Assembly: GCF_017873765.1 (NCBI RefSeq)
Contig: NZ_JAGGKP010000001.1
Span: forward strand, 434,001 to 498,000
Length of the DNA stretch: 64,000 nucleotides
Direction of reading: 5' to 3'
Origin: Paenibacillus sediminis
GTDB lineage: Bacteria > Bacillota > Bacilli > Paenibacillales > Paenibacillaceae
This document shows, piece by piece, positions 7,779 to 16,978 of the stretch (positions are counted from its first letter, which is position 1; every line of letters starts with the position of its first letter). A program made the translations under genes and the position numbers. A model generated the notes under the pieces. The model saw only the letters and a list, made by a program, of their open reading frames with translations, did no database searches and was not told where the DNA came from.

Positions 7779-8783
7779 GTGACGGTAACCATTTACGATG
7801 TAGCACGTGAAGCAGGCGTATCAATGGCCACAGTGTCACGGGTTGTGAATAATAACCCGAATGTGAAGCCGCAAACTCGAAAAAAAGTATATGAAGCAAT
7901 TGAACGGTTAGGATATCGTCCAAATGCGGTAGCACGGGGGCTTGCAAGCAAGAAGACAACTACCGTGGGTGTCGTTATTCCGGATATTTCAAACTCGATT
8001 TTTGCCGAGATTGCCCGTGGTATTGAAGATATTGCCAATATGTATCATTACAATATTATTCTTTGTAATGCTGATAAGAAGAAAGAGAAAGAAATCCGTG
8101 TCATTAACACCCTGTTAGAAAAACAGGTGGACGGGCTATTGTTTATGGGCGGAACAGTAACTGAGGATCACATTCAAGCATTTCAAACATCGGCTGTTCC
8201 GATCGTTCTTTGTGCGACGAAGGATGAGAAAGGTGCAATTCCTTCTGTCGACATCGATCATGAAGCAGCTGCTTTTGATGCTGTAAGTACACTCATTCGT
8301 CATGGACACCGTGAAATCGCAATGATTAGCGGAACGCTTCAGGACCCAGCGAATGGATACGCTCGCTTCCAAGGCTATAAGAGAGCTTTGGAAACAGCAG
8401 GTATTGATTATAATGAAGATCTGGTTCGCATCGGCAATTATCGGTATGAATCCGGTGTAGAAGCGATGAAGTATTTCCTTGGGCTGAAGAAGAAGCCTAC
8501 AGCGATCTTTGCAGCTACTGATGAGATGGCGATTGGAGCAATACACAGCATCCAAGACGAAGGTCTCAAAGTGCCGGATGATTTCTCGGTAATCAGTGTA
8601 GATAACATCCGCATGGCTTCGATGGTACGCCCTCAGCTAACGACAGTTGCTCAACCTATGTATGATTTAGGTGCAGTAGCGATGCGTCTGCTTACTAAGC
8701 TGATGAAGAAGGAAAATGTAGATAATCCTCATGTTATCCTTCCGCATGAAACGATTTTAAGACTTTCTGTAAGTCATCTATAA
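7779..8783 (+). CDS. ccpA: Catabolite control protein A (LacI family)
   Basis: Global regulator of carbon catabolite control. With serine-phosphorylated HPr or Crh as corepressor it binds cre operators. The N-terminal helix-turn-helix [20 protein letters not shown] is followed by the hinge [18 protein letters not shown], then a periplasmic-binding-protein-like core. Sequence around [13 protein letters not shown] and ARGIEDIA is nearly that of B. subtilis CcpA. I chose GTG 7779, which gives 334 residues (the usual length) and is spaced 7 nt from GGAGAG; an in-frame ATG 7764 lies before that site. A candidate cre lies upstream and a terminator follows. Targets within this window probably include acsA. 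Confidence 0.95.
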   Translation: MTVTIYDVAREAGVSMATVSRVVNNNPNVKPQTRKKVYEAIERLGYRPNAVARGLASKKTTTVGVVIPDISNSIFAEIARGIEDIANMYHYNIILCNADKKKEKEIRVINTLLEKQVDGLLFMGGTVTEDHIQAFQTSAVPIVLCATKDEKGAIPSVDIDHEAAAFDAVSTLIRHGHREIAMISGTLQDPANGYARFQGYKRALETAGIDYNEDLVRIGNYRYESGVEAMKYFLGLKKKPTAIFAATDEMAIGAIHSIQDEGLKVPDDFSVISVDNIRMASMVRPQLTTVAQPMYDLGAVAMRLLTKLMKKENVDNPHVILPHETILRLSVSHL

Positions 8784-8828
8784 AGATAAATACAATTTTT
8801 AGATATGAAAAAAGGTTAGTTTTTGGTT

Positions 8829-8857
8829 AAAAAAGCTCCGTTACGGGGCTTTTTTTG
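8829..8857 (+). terminator. Rho-independent terminator after ccpA
   Basis: AAAAAAGCTCC and GGGGCTTTTTTT form a stem (one T-G pair) around a GTTAC loop, ending in seven T. Confidence 0.9.
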
Positions 8858-8910
8858 GCGATTAGAAAATTAAATCACAATAGTAAATGATCAGAGGTGG
8901 CTATTAGCAT

Positions 8911-9609
8911 ATGAGTAGAATTGGGTTACTAGGAGCTATGGATGAAGAAATCGCGCTCCTTCTAGCGGATATGGACAAAGCGGAAACGACGGTGAAGGCA
9001 GGTATTACTTATGTGACGGGGACGCTTCATGGTAAGTCCGTCGTTGTATGTAAGTCAGGTGTCGGCAAAGTAAATGCAGCTGTTACGACTCAAATACTTA
9101 TTGATACGTTCGGGATAGATACAGTACTGTTTACAGGTGTGGCAGGGGCTGTACACCCTGATCTGGAGATCGGTGATATAGTTATTTCGACTTCATGTGT
9201 GCAGCATGACATGGATGTAACAGCGCTAGGGTTCCCGCGCGGTGTTATTCCGTATCAAGAGACATCGGAATTTAAAGCGGATAATAAGCTTATTGCACTG
9301 GCTGAGGAAGCGTGTAACAAAATAAATGAAGGTCGTTATATGAAAGGGAAAGTGCTGTCCGGGGATCAATTTATTTCGAGCCGTGAGGTTGTGAAAATGC
9401 TGCATGAAGAACTTGGCGGTGCTTGCGCTGAGATGGAAGGAGCCGCCGTCGCTCAAGTATGCCATATGAATGACATTCCATTCGTCATTCTTCGCTCGAT
9501 GTCAGATAAAGCAGACGGCTCAGCCCATATTAATTTTGCAGAATTTACTGTCGAAGCGTCCAGAAGATCGCATCAAATATTAGATTATATGGTTCGCAAC
9601 TTATCATGA
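8911..9609 (+). CDS. mtnN: 5'-methylthioadenosine/S-adenosylhomocysteine nucleosidase
   Basis: Hydrolyses methylthioadenosine and S-adenosylhomocysteine to adenine and the thioribosyl product, in methionine salvage and SAH detoxification. The 232 residues are normal for the family. Motifs seen: N-terminal IGLLGAMDEEI with the catalytic glutamate, GVGKVNAA, TGVAGAVHPDLEIGD, the EMEGAAVAQ ligand for ribose, and SDKADGSAH with the catalytic aspartate. AGAGGTGG precedes the ATG at a normal distance. Its last six bases overlap the end of the convergent acuC gene, and there is no hairpin between the two. Confidence 0.95.
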   Translation: MSRIGLLGAMDEEIALLLADMDKAETTVKAGITYVTGTLHGKSVVVCKSGVGKVNAAVTTQILIDTFGIDTVLFTGVAGAVHPDLEIGDIVISTSCVQHDMDVTALGFPRGVIPYQETSEFKADNKLIALAEEACNKINEGRYMKGKVLSGDQFISSREVVKMLHEELGGACAEMEGAAVAQVCHMNDIPFVILRSMSDKADGSAHINFAEFTVEASRRSHQILDYMVRNLS

Positions 9610-10791
9610 AATGGCAGGAAACTCTTGCAATGCAATTTGTAATGAGTGGTTATTTTGCCTAGTAATATCATCACGCCTCGGGATTACTTGCCAGCTGTTT
9701 AGGTCATCTAACCAGAAGGCGGGCAATGGAACCGGGGCTTTCTGTTGCCATCGGTCGATCCATGCTGCGGGCAATGGAGATAAGGGATCAAGTTTAATAG
9801 TCTCTTTTAACGGATGGTCGCTCATTTCAAGCCACACCAAGCTCCAAGCGCGTGGAACAACTCTCCATATGTCGTACCCTCCGCCGCCAAAGGCGACCCA
9901 TTTTCCGTTACAGTACTTATGGGCGAGCTCGTGAATAATAGCAGGGATTTCATTATAAATTTGCATGCTGCAGTGTAAATGCGACAATGGATCGAGTGCG
10001 TGTGCATCACAGCCATGCTGACTTACAATAACATCTGGTTTGAAATAAGCAGTTAATCTCTGTATCGATTCCTTAAAGCAGTGTAGCCACGATTCATCTT
10101 CGGTATAAGGCTGCAGAGGGATATTTACACAAGCTCCGTAACCTGTATCCTGTCCGCGTTCATTCACAAATCCGGTACCAGGAAATAAATATTTGCCTGT
10201 CTCATGAATGGAATAGGTGCATACTTCAGAATCGGTGTAGAACGCCCACTGCACGCCGTCGCCATGATGCGCATCAGTATCAATGTAAAGTACCTTTGCA
10301 TCATAATGATGACGAAGGTGTGCGATTGCAACAGATACGTCATTATATACGCAGAAGCCAGCTGCTTGTGCGCTGAGTGCATGATGCAGTCCGCCGCCGA
10401 GATGAAGCGCATGCGGGCTCTTTCCTGTCATGACAGCTTCTACAGCCGTAATTGAACCTCCAACGACACAGGAAGCAATATGATGCATATTTGAGAAGTA
10501 AGGTGTATCCTCACCTGCAAAACCAAATTTCTCAGCTTGTTGCAGATAACGTTCCTCGGGAGGATTGCAGCTTAGTCCTTTGACTTCTTCGATATATGAT
10601 GAGCTATGGACACGCAGAAGCTCTTCCTCGGTTGCTTGTCTTGCGGCTAACATATTAGAGGAATCAAGTGCACCAAGCTCTTTTAACAGGTCGATGGTCA
10701 GCTTGAGGCGAGTAGGATGAAAAGGGTGATCGTCGTGAAAATGATAATTCAAACTCTCGTCATGATGTGCGAATAAAGCGTTTGCAGACAT
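9604..10791 (-). CDS. acuC: Acetoin utilization protein AcuC (class I HDAC-like deacetylase)
   Basis: A 395-residue zinc-dependent lysine deacetylase of the histone deacetylase superfamily. Key motifs: the zinc site region YIDTDAHHGDGVQWAFY, HETGKYLFPGTG, SQHGCDAHALDPLSH and the C-terminal GGGGYD. In B. subtilis AcuC removes the acetyl group from AcsA and reactivates it. Start ATG 10791 is preceded by GGGAGGG. It follows acuA by 36 bp on the minus strand, so the two form an operon divergent from acsA. The acuB gene that lies between them in B. subtilis is absent. The 3' end overlaps mtnN convergently by six bases. Confidence 0.93.
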   Translation of the reverse strand: MSANALFAHHDESLNYHFHDDHPFHPTRLKLTIDLLKELGALDSSNMLAARQATEEELLRVHSSSYIEEVKGLSCNPPEERYLQQAEKFGFAGEDTPYFSNMHHIASCVVGGSITAVEAVMTGKSPHALHLGGGLHHALSAQAAGFCVYNDVSVAIAHLRHHYDAKVLYIDTDAHHGDGVQWAFYTDSEVCTYSIHETGKYLFPGTGFVNERGQDTGYGACVNIPLQPYTEDESWLHCFKESIQRLTAYFKPDVIVSQHGCDAHALDPLSHLHCSMQIYNEIPAIIHELAHKYCNGKWVAFGGGGYDIWRVVPRAWSLVWLEMSDHPLKETIKLDPLSPLPAAWIDRWQQKAPVPLPAFWLDDLNSWQVIPRRDDITRQNNHSLQIALQEFPAIS

Positions 10792-10827
10792 AAAATTACG
10801 AATCCCTCCCTCTTCAATCGAAATATA

Positions 10828-11460
10828 TTAATACATGAAGCGTTGCTGAAATCGAATTCGGTCAAACTGTTCTTCGGATTCGATCGGCACGTCTTTGCCG
10901 ATTCTGACCATGAGGCAATTCGCAGGATGTGAGCAGATCTCAGGGTCGTCCGTTGCGTACCATATCATGCCTACAACGCTCATCAAACGCTCCATCATTT
11001 TGCGATATTCCCACACATTAAGGCCGGTTCCTTTCAGATCCCAATGCCAATAATATTCGGTTGTAAATACGATATATTGCTCCATCTGGCCTTCTTCAAA
11101 AGCCGTTTTGATCATTTTCTGGCCTAGTCCTAGAGAACGATAGCTGTTCGCTACCTCAATAGCTCCTAATTCGATGAGGTCTTGCATATGTCCTTGAGAC
11201 CAACGTTCAAGCTCATCCGGATGGTGAAAGGTGACGTAACCTACAATGGTGTCCTTATCCCGAGTAATAATAATACGGCCTTCGGGCAGCTCTGAAATCG
11301 CAATGAGCGCTTCTTGTTGTTCATGCGGCCTTCGAAACGCATGCAGGTCTGGGTGCATCGTTAACTCACGCAGTACACTAGAGGAAACAGGGCCTTCAAC
11401 AATGAGCACGCGTTCTTCATGGGGCACTACAGCGGCGTGATACCGTTTTATGTGTTCCAC
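10828..11460 (-). CDS. acuA: Acetoin utilization protein AcuA (GNAT protein acetyltransferase)
   Basis: A 210-residue GNAT acetyltransferase. The acetyl-CoA-binding core is visible as EVANSYRSLGLGQKMIK, with the conserved G-x-G, preceded by the strand GYVTFHHPD. The C-terminal part YYWHWDLKGTGLNVWEYRKMM is typical of AcuA. In B. subtilis it acetylates a lysine of AcsA and turns it off when carbon is in excess; the same role is inferred from the divergent acsA here. Start GTG 11460 has AAAGGAGG 9 nt upstream. It begins the acuA-acuC operon; the shared 231-bp intergenic region holds the cre near acsA. Confidence 0.93.
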   Translation of the reverse strand: MEHIKRYHAAVVPHEERVLIVEGPVSSSVLRELTMHPDLHAFRRPHEQQEALIAISELPEGRIIITRDKDTIVGYVTFHHPDELERWSQGHMQDLIELGAIEVANSYRSLGLGQKMIKTAFEEGQMEQYIVFTTEYYWHWDLKGTGLNVWEYRKMMERLMSVVGMIWYATDDPEICSHPANCLMVRIGKDVPIESEEQFDRIRFQQRFMY

Positions 11461-11544
11461 AGGGCTGCGCCTCCTTTCATAATCTAACTCACTTATAACA
11501 AAAAAACGATAATTTGAAAAGGAATATGCGGCATGTAAAAGCTA

Positions 11545-11553
11545 TGTTATAAT
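11545..11553 (+). promoter_or_regulatory. Candidate extended -10 promoter element for acsA
   Basis: TG followed by T and a perfect TATAAT (11548-11553), an extended -10. No good -35 is visible 17 nt upstream. It would give a leader of about 130 nt containing the cre. Confidence 0.45.
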
Positions 11554-11636
11554 ATTTTTGACATACAATATTCATATTTTCATGCTTGACTCTTTAGGAT
11601 TCATCCCTAGAAAGGCCGTTGGTTTTTCAGCACTAA

Positions 11637-11650
11637 TGAAAGCGCTAACT
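11637..11650 (+). promoter_or_regulatory. cre operator (CcpA site) upstream of acsA
   Basis: TGAAAGCGCTAACT matches 13 of 14 positions of the cre consensus TGWAAGCGNTWNCA. It lies 42 nt before the acsA start and downstream of the candidate -10, so binding would act as a roadblock. A cre in the acsA-acuABC interval is known in B. subtilis. Confidence 0.8.
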
Positions 11651-11691
11651 ACCAAAGTAAGTTAGATGTGATTCGTGAGGAGGATGGAATA

Positions 11692-13416
11692 ATGGGACAA
11701 TTACAAGGTGAAGTTATTGAAGTGGTGGCGTCTTCATCCAATTTGGAAAATTATGAACAAGCTTACGCCGATTTTGTATGGGAAGACATTGAGAAGCAGT
11801 TCTCTTGGTATGGAACGGGAAAATTCAATATGGCATATGAAGCGATCGATCGTCATGTTGAGTCAGGACATGGAGATCGTCTGGCGCTTATCTACAGTGA
11901 TGCTGAACGAGAAGAGAAATATACATATGCGGAGCTAAGCAGACTTTCGAATAAGTTCGCCAATGTACTTCGTGCTCACGGCATTCAAAAGGGAGATCGC
12001 GTCTTTGTATTTATGCCTAGAACTCCTGAGCTTTATATTAGCGTACTAGGTATTCTAAAAGTTGGAGCTATCGTTGGACCGCTATTCGAAGCTTTCATGG
12101 ATGCCGCGGTTAAGGACCGTCTGGAGGACAGCGGGGCATCGGCACTCATTACGACTCCAACGCTTTTACCGCGCGTGAGAAGGGATGAATTGCCGCTTTT
12201 AGAGCATATTTTCGTTGTTGGCGAAAGTGTGCAGCAAGGTGATGGGTTAATTGATTTTCGCACCGAATTAGCGGAGGCTTCCGAACAGTTTGATGTGGAA
12301 TGGTTAGAGCGTGAGGATGGACTCATTATTCATTATACTTCGGGTTCAACTGGCAAACCTAAAGGTGTATATCATGTTCAAAATGCGATGATTCAGCATT
12401 ATTATACGGGGAAAATTGTCCTTGACCTGAAAGAAGGAGATGTCTATTGGTGCACTGGTGACCCAGGTTGGGTTACAGGCACGTCCTACGGTATCTTTGC
12501 TCCATGGTTGAATGGCGTCACAAATGTCATTCGCGGAGGACGATTTAAGCCGCAAGACTGGTATGAAACGATTCAAAAATATAAAGTGACTGTATGGTAC
12601 AGCGCGCCTACAGCTTTCCGTATGTTGATGGGAGCGGGGGACGATATCATTAAGGAGTTCGACTTGTCGAGCCTGCGGCATGTCTTATCTGTAGGTGAGC
12701 CGCTTAATCCAGAGGTTGTCCGTTGGGGGTTCAAAGCTTTCGGTCAGCGAATCCATGATACATGGTGGATGACGGAGACAGGAGGGCATCTTATTTGTAA
12801 TTACCCTTCGATGCCGATCAAACCGGGTTCCATGGGCAGACCGATTCCAGGCATCGAAGCTACGATCGTTGATGATCAGGGCAACATGCTCCCTCCTTAT
12901 CGGATGGGCAACTTGGCGATCAAAACACCGTGGCCTTCGATGATGCGAAAAATATGGAATAACCCTGCGAAGTACGACGAATATTTCCGTATTCCAGGTT
13001 GGTATGTTTCAGGTGATTCCGCATATATGGATGAAGATGGGTATTTCTGGTTCCAAGGCCGGGTTGACGATGTTATTAATACGTCTGGGGAACGGGTAGG
13101 ACCTTTTGAAGTCGAAAGTAAATTGATTGAACATCCTGCTGTCGTGGAAGCAGGTGTCATTGGTAAACCGGATCCCATTCGCGGCGAAGTTATTAAAGCG
13201 TTTATCTCACTCCGGGAAGGATATACACCTTCTGATGAACTCAAGGCGGAAATTGCGAAGTTCGTGAAAGAGGGACTATCCGCTCATGCTGCACCTCGTG
13301 AAATCGAGTTTAGAGATAAGCTGCCGAAGACTCGTTCTGGTAAAATCATGAGACGTGTTCTGAAGGCGTGGGAACTTAACTTGCCTACCGGCGATTTATC
13401 AACAATCGAAGATTAA
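11692..13416 (+). CDS. acsA: Acetyl-CoA synthetase (AMP-forming)
   Basis: Activates acetate to acetyl-CoA through acetyl-AMP, in the cytoplasm, allowing growth on acetate. Adenylate-forming motifs: the P-loop YTSGSTGKPKGV, TWWMTETGG, the hinge DVINTSGERVGPFE and the C-terminal PKTRSGKIMRR. Lys551 in that last motif matches the lysine acetylated by AcuA in B. subtilis AcsA (Lys549). I chose ATG 11692 (574 residues) because GAGGAGG (11677-11683) is spaced 8 nt from it; a GTG at 11668 lies before that site. It is divergent from acuA, with a cre upstream and a strong terminator downstream. Confidence 0.95.
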   Translation: MGQLQGEVIEVVASSSNLENYEQAYADFVWEDIEKQFSWYGTGKFNMAYEAIDRHVESGHGDRLALIYSDAEREEKYTYAELSRLSNKFANVLRAHGIQKGDRVFVFMPRTPELYISVLGILKVGAIVGPLFEAFMDAAVKDRLEDSGASALITTPTLLPRVRRDELPLLEHIFVVGESVQQGDGLIDFRTELAEASEQFDVEWLEREDGLIIHYTSGSTGKPKGVYHVQNAMIQHYYTGKIVLDLKEGDVYWCTGDPGWVTGTSYGIFAPWLNGVTNVIRGGRFKPQDWYETIQKYKVTVWYSAPTAFRMLMGAGDDIIKEFDLSSLRHVLSVGEPLNPEVVRWGFKAFGQRIHDTWWMTETGGHLICNYPSMPIKPGSMGRPIPGIEATIVDDQGNMLPPYRMGNLAIKTPWPSMMRKIWNNPAKYDEYFRIPGWYVSGDSAYMDEDGYFWFQGRVDDVINTSGERVGPFEVESKLIEHPAVVEAGVIGKPDPIRGEVIKAFISLREGYTPSDELKAEIAKFVKEGLSAHAAPREIEFRDKLPKTRSGKIMRRVLKAWELNLPTGDLSTIED

Positions 13417-13433
13417 TGGTTTGACAAGCTAAA

Positions 13434-13469
13434 AAAAGGATCACCGAATAGTTTTCGGTGATCCTTTTT
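13434..13469. terminator. Bidirectional terminator between acsA and the PBP gene
   Basis: GGATCACCGAA (13438-13448) pairs with TTCGGTGATCC (13454-13464), flanked by A7 on the left and T on the right, so it can stop both convergent genes. Confidence 0.9.
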
Positions 13470-13483
13470 CGCTGTTTATTTTG

Positions 13484-16400
13484 CTAGCGTGTCTCATAAT
13501 AAATGGCCTTGGATGGCGTCGATTCGCCGGCTGCATTCACTGCTGTAATATAAAACCATCCTTTAACCGGTGTCATCGTCGTGTAGTCAAACTGCGCTGC
13601 TGGCGAGGAGTCGATTTTGCTGAAAGGCCCGTCTTGGCTGTCACTGTAATATATGTTATAGCTGGTCACTTTCTCGGTTTCATTGTTTGCTTCCCAATTC
13701 AGCTGAACACCAAAATCTGAAGACTTCGCAGTCACTTGTACGGGACTAGATGGGATTGTTGTAACATCGCCGTCTGAACTGCCGTTATCGATCGGTATTT
13801 CTGGTGTTATCGGTACATATGAACTTCCATAGTTCACAATTTGACTAGGAGTCGATTCATTGCCTACGACATCCACTGCAGTAATATAATAATCATAACT
13901 GTTTCCATCTGAAATGTAGCTCTTGAACTGCGTCTTATCTCCAGTCAGGATTGGAGAGCCCTGATTTTGGAATGCTCCTCCATTTAATGATCTGTACAGA
14001 CGATAGCCAACGACATCCTTCTCAGCATTGCTGTTAAACGTTATGATGACTGCGCCGCCTTTGTTCTCAAGTTTGACATTCGTCGGTGCACTTGGAACTT
14101 GGCCGTCATCTACTCGAGGATCTGGCTCAATTGGAGCATCTACACCGGCATCTTCGGGCATGTAGTAGGATATTGGTTTGTGATCGCCCTTCATTTGGCT
14201 AAATGCTTCCTCTAACTCTTTGACGAGCTGTCCAATCGGCTTTTCTCGTTTGACAACGACTTGTTCCTTCACCATATCAAGAGGCGTTTTCTCGTTAGGA
14301 ATATAGTTAACTCCTTCATATGTAATATATTTGGCCTGAATAATTCCGTCGTCCGGTTCTGTAGGAACATATTTTTGATTAAAAATGTCTGTAACCAATT
14401 TATCTGTCAGTTCTGTCGGCTTTTTGCCGCTGTAGCCTGACACGGTCATTTTAACGATACCGTCAGGCTGCTTGAACGCTTTGGTTGTGAACAGTTCAGG
14501 AGACTTTTCTGTTACTTCATTCATAATAAGCGCCCAGATTGAACGAGCTCTGCCTCTTGCATCTTTATTTAGCGTATTGATCGGCTGTTCGTACCCAGCC
14601 CATACACCAAGTGTTACGTCAGGGGTGAAGCCCATAAACCAGACATCACCGTAGTTTTGAGTTGAACCGGTCTTGCCTGAAATCGGAATTTTACCGTATT
14701 GTTTAAATTCTGTTTTAATCGATTTACCCGTACCGTCTGTAATGACCGTTCTGAGCATGTCAGTCATTAAATAAGCGGTTTGCTCGGAATATACTCTTTG
14801 AGGATCAGGTTCATGAGTGTACACGATGTTGCCCTTTGAGTCGACGATTTTCTCGATCATATATGCATCGTTAAATACGCCTTGATTTGGTATTGAGCCG
14901 TAAGCGTTCGTCAATTCTTCCACCGTTACACCGTATTTAAGACCGCCAAGAACCCCTGTTTTTGCTTCGTAATCTTCAGGTTGGATCGTCGTAATTCCGA
15001 GCTTACGGGCAAATGCCCATGCTTTATCAATCGTAACGATGTTGTTAAACAATTTAAGTGCAGGTATATTTAGTGACTCGTTTAATGCTTTTCTAGCTGT
15101 AACTAGACCTTGATAGCGATTGTTCGCGTTGACAGGAATATGAAATCCTTTTTGATAGTCTTTAAGAATAATCGGTGAATCATCTAGAATCGATGCAGGC
15201 TGTATTAATCCTTCTTCAAGAGCTGGTAAATAAGCAGCGATCGGTTTCATCGTTGAACCAGGCTGTCTGACCATTTGGGTTGCATAGTTCATTTGCTCCT
15301 TATTGAAGTCACGGCCTTCGATCATGCCTAAGATAGCTCCAGTCTTATGATCGATCATCATTGCTGCAGTCTGTTCTACGCCCTTAGTATCGCTGTCTTT
15401 CGAGAAATTGTCTTTATTCTCTGCTACATCGTGCATGGCATTGTATACTTTTTTGTCGATCGTTGTGTATACACGATAACCTCCGGTAAGGAGCTGCTGA
15501 TGAGCCTCTTCTAGGAAGGCAGCGTTTTCAACATCTGAAATATTTTCTTTTGTCAAAGACTTATTTTCAGACATCGCAATCATTTCAGAAGCTTCGCGTT
15601 CAGTTTCAATCATTAAGTATGGATAAGTGGCATATGCCTTTTGGCTTGGTTTAGCAAGAGAGCCTTTAATGTCAAAAGCTAATGCTTCGTTATATTGCTG
15701 CTGCGTTATTTTACCTTCTTCCAGCATACGATCCAGCACAAGGTGCTGACGTTTAATGGCACGGTTAAAGCCTTTCTCGCTAAATTCCCCTTTACCGTTA
15801 AATGCGGAATAGGAAGAAGGGAGCTGAGGTAATCCAGCTAAATAAGCGGACTGGGCAATATTTAGTTTATTCAAATCATCAATGCCAAAAATACCTTTAG
15901 CAGCAGCTTTAATGCCGTATACGTTATAGCCGGTTGATCCATTGCCAAATGGAACTTTATTTAAATAAGCGGTCAATATTTCGTCTTTGGATAAAAATCT
16001 TTCTAATCGGAGCGCTAAAAAGATTTCTTTGACTTTGCGATTGTCGGTTTTGTCGAGATTTAGAAACACTCGTCTGGCTAGCTGCTGGGTTAATGTACTT
16101 CCCCCGGTTTGCACTGATTCGTGGAATAGCCTTTGCTTGACGGCTCGCATTGTCCCTTTAAAGTCAACGCCGATATGATGGTAAAAATCATTGTCCTCAA
16201 TAGCCAGTACGGCGTCAATCACCGAAGAAGGGATATCTTTGAAGTTGACAAGACGGCGGTCCTCTTCTGTTCGGAGTTGTCCAATTGGCGTACCATCACG
16301 GAAATATGCGAAGCCAGTGATGGCGTTCGTATTAATCTTTTGCTCGATAACAGCACGAGAACGGACTGGTTCATCTTTAAGGATTGAAGCCATGTAGCCG

Positions 16401-16540
16401 ATAACCGAACCCCCGAGAAGCAGGATTCCGGTGAAGCCAATAATAAACAGCCATTTTACAACGGATAGCACCCTGCGGCCAGTCTTCTTTTTGCGGGGCG
16501 CCCTCTGCTCAGGCTTCGTGTTTTTCTCCTCATCCATCAT
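13484..16540 (-). CDS. Class A penicillin-binding protein with two C-terminal fibronectin III domains
   Basis: A bifunctional peptidoglycan synthase of 1018 residues. A basic cytoplasmic tail is followed by one membrane segment (about 20-45). The GT51 glycosyltransferase domain has Glu115 in AIEDNDFYHH and GGSTLTQQLAR. The transpeptidase domain has the nucleophile Ser429 (PGSTMKP), SLN in NESLNIP, and Lys623 in the KTG motif (SGKTGST). The tail after about residue 820 has two fibronectin III-like repeats (PSAPTNVKL onward, and VQVTAKSSDFGVQLNW onward), longer than the usual PBP1A tail. I chose ATG 16540, 6 nt after AAAGGAGG, over an upstream start without a site. It is a PonA/PbpF-type enzyme; which paralogue is unclear. 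Confidence 0.93.
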   Translation of the reverse strand: MMDEEKNTKPEQRAPRKKKTGRRVLSVVKWLFIIGFTGILLLGGSVIGYMASILKDEPVRSRAVIEQKINTNAITGFAYFRDGTPIGQLRTEEDRRLVNFKDIPSSVIDAVLAIEDNDFYHHIGVDFKGTMRAVKQRLFHESVQTGGSTLTQQLARRVFLNLDKTDNRKVKEIFLALRLERFLSKDEILTAYLNKVPFGNGSTGYNVYGIKAAAKGIFGIDDLNKLNIAQSAYLAGLPQLPSSYSAFNGKGEFSEKGFNRAIKRQHLVLDRMLEEGKITQQQYNEALAFDIKGSLAKPSQKAYATYPYLMIETEREASEMIAMSENKSLTKENISDVENAAFLEEAHQQLLTGGYRVYTTIDKKVYNAMHDVAENKDNFSKDSDTKGVEQTAAMMIDHKTGAILGMIEGRDFNKEQMNYATQMVRQPGSTMKPIAAYLPALEEGLIQPASILDDSPIILKDYQKGFHIPVNANNRYQGLVTARKALNESLNIPALKLFNNIVTIDKAWAFARKLGITTIQPEDYEAKTGVLGGLKYGVTVEELTNAYGSIPNQGVFNDAYMIEKIVDSKGNIVYTHEPDPQRVYSEQTAYLMTDMLRTVITDGTGKSIKTEFKQYGKIPISGKTGSTQNYGDVWFMGFTPDVTLGVWAGYEQPINTLNKDARGRARSIWALIMNEVTEKSPELFTTKAFKQPDGIVKMTVSGYSGKKPTELTDKLVTDIFNQKYVPTEPDDGIIQAKYITYEGVNYIPNEKTPLDMVKEQVVVKREKPIGQLVKELEEAFSQMKGDHKPISYYMPEDAGVDAPIEPDPRVDDGQVPSAPTNVKLENKGGAVIITFNSNAEKDVVGYRLYRSLNGGAFQNQGSPILTGDKTQFKSYISDGNSYDYYITAVDVVGNESTPSQIVNYGSSYVPITPEIPIDNGSSDGDVTTIPSSPVQVTAKSSDFGVQLNWEANNETEKVTSYNIYYSDSQDGPFSKIDSSPAAQFDYTTMTPVKGWFYITAVNAAGESTPSKAIYYETR

Positions 16541-16603
16541 TGTCTTCCTCCTTTTAACGGAACTATTATAGCATAACAAAGACGCTGGAAGAATATATAA
16601 GGT

Positions 16604-16633
16604 TTGACTTTTTAAAAGCAGTTGTGATATAAA
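16604..16633 (+). promoter_or_regulatory. Candidate sigma-A promoter of the tyrS T-box leader
   Basis: TTGACT (16604-16609), 18-nt spacer, TATAAA (16628-16633), placed just upstream of the T-box leader. Confidence 0.55.
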
Positions 16634-16639
16634 TGATCA

Positions 16640-16935
16640 TAAATGCATAATGATAAAGGCGCAGAAAGACACGAGTAGAAGGTGGCGTGATTCGTTTCAA
16701 GAGAATCGGTGGATGGTGCGAACCGATAACGAACCTCCTTTGAATTACCGTCTGGAGCCGTGCGAATGAACGGAAGATGGCTGAAGCCATCTGACTAGTA
16801 GTTTGTCACCGGGAAACCGTTATATGAATGAAGTGAAAGTGTATCCTTCGAAGGCTAATGGCTGGGTACGCTTTAATTAGGGTGGTAACGCGAGCTCCTT
16901 TCTCGTCCCTTGGGATGAGCAGGGGCTTTTTTTGT
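16640..16935 (+). promoter_or_regulatory. T-box riboswitch of tyrS
   Basis: The roughly 300-nt leader contains the T-box sequence AGGGTGGTAACGCG (16879-16892), which pairs with the tRNA acceptor end in the antiterminator. A stem-loop terminator follows (16892-16926, inner stem CTCGTCCC with GGGATGAG) and then T7. A candidate specifier codon TAC (Tyr) lies in GAATTACCG at 16746-16748, which fits the downstream tyrosyl-tRNA synthetase. Uncharged tRNA-Tyr would favour read-through into tyrS. The exact 5' limit and specifier-loop fold were not modelled. Confidence 0.93.
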
Positions 16936-16978
16936 TGTGCTGACATTATTGTGCATAGATAAAAGGAGGAGCATATCA

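Noticed and set aside
11668..11691. Upstream GTG start for acsA
   Set aside because: The good Shine-Dalgarno GAGGAGG lies downstream of this GTG and is correctly spaced only for ATG 11692.
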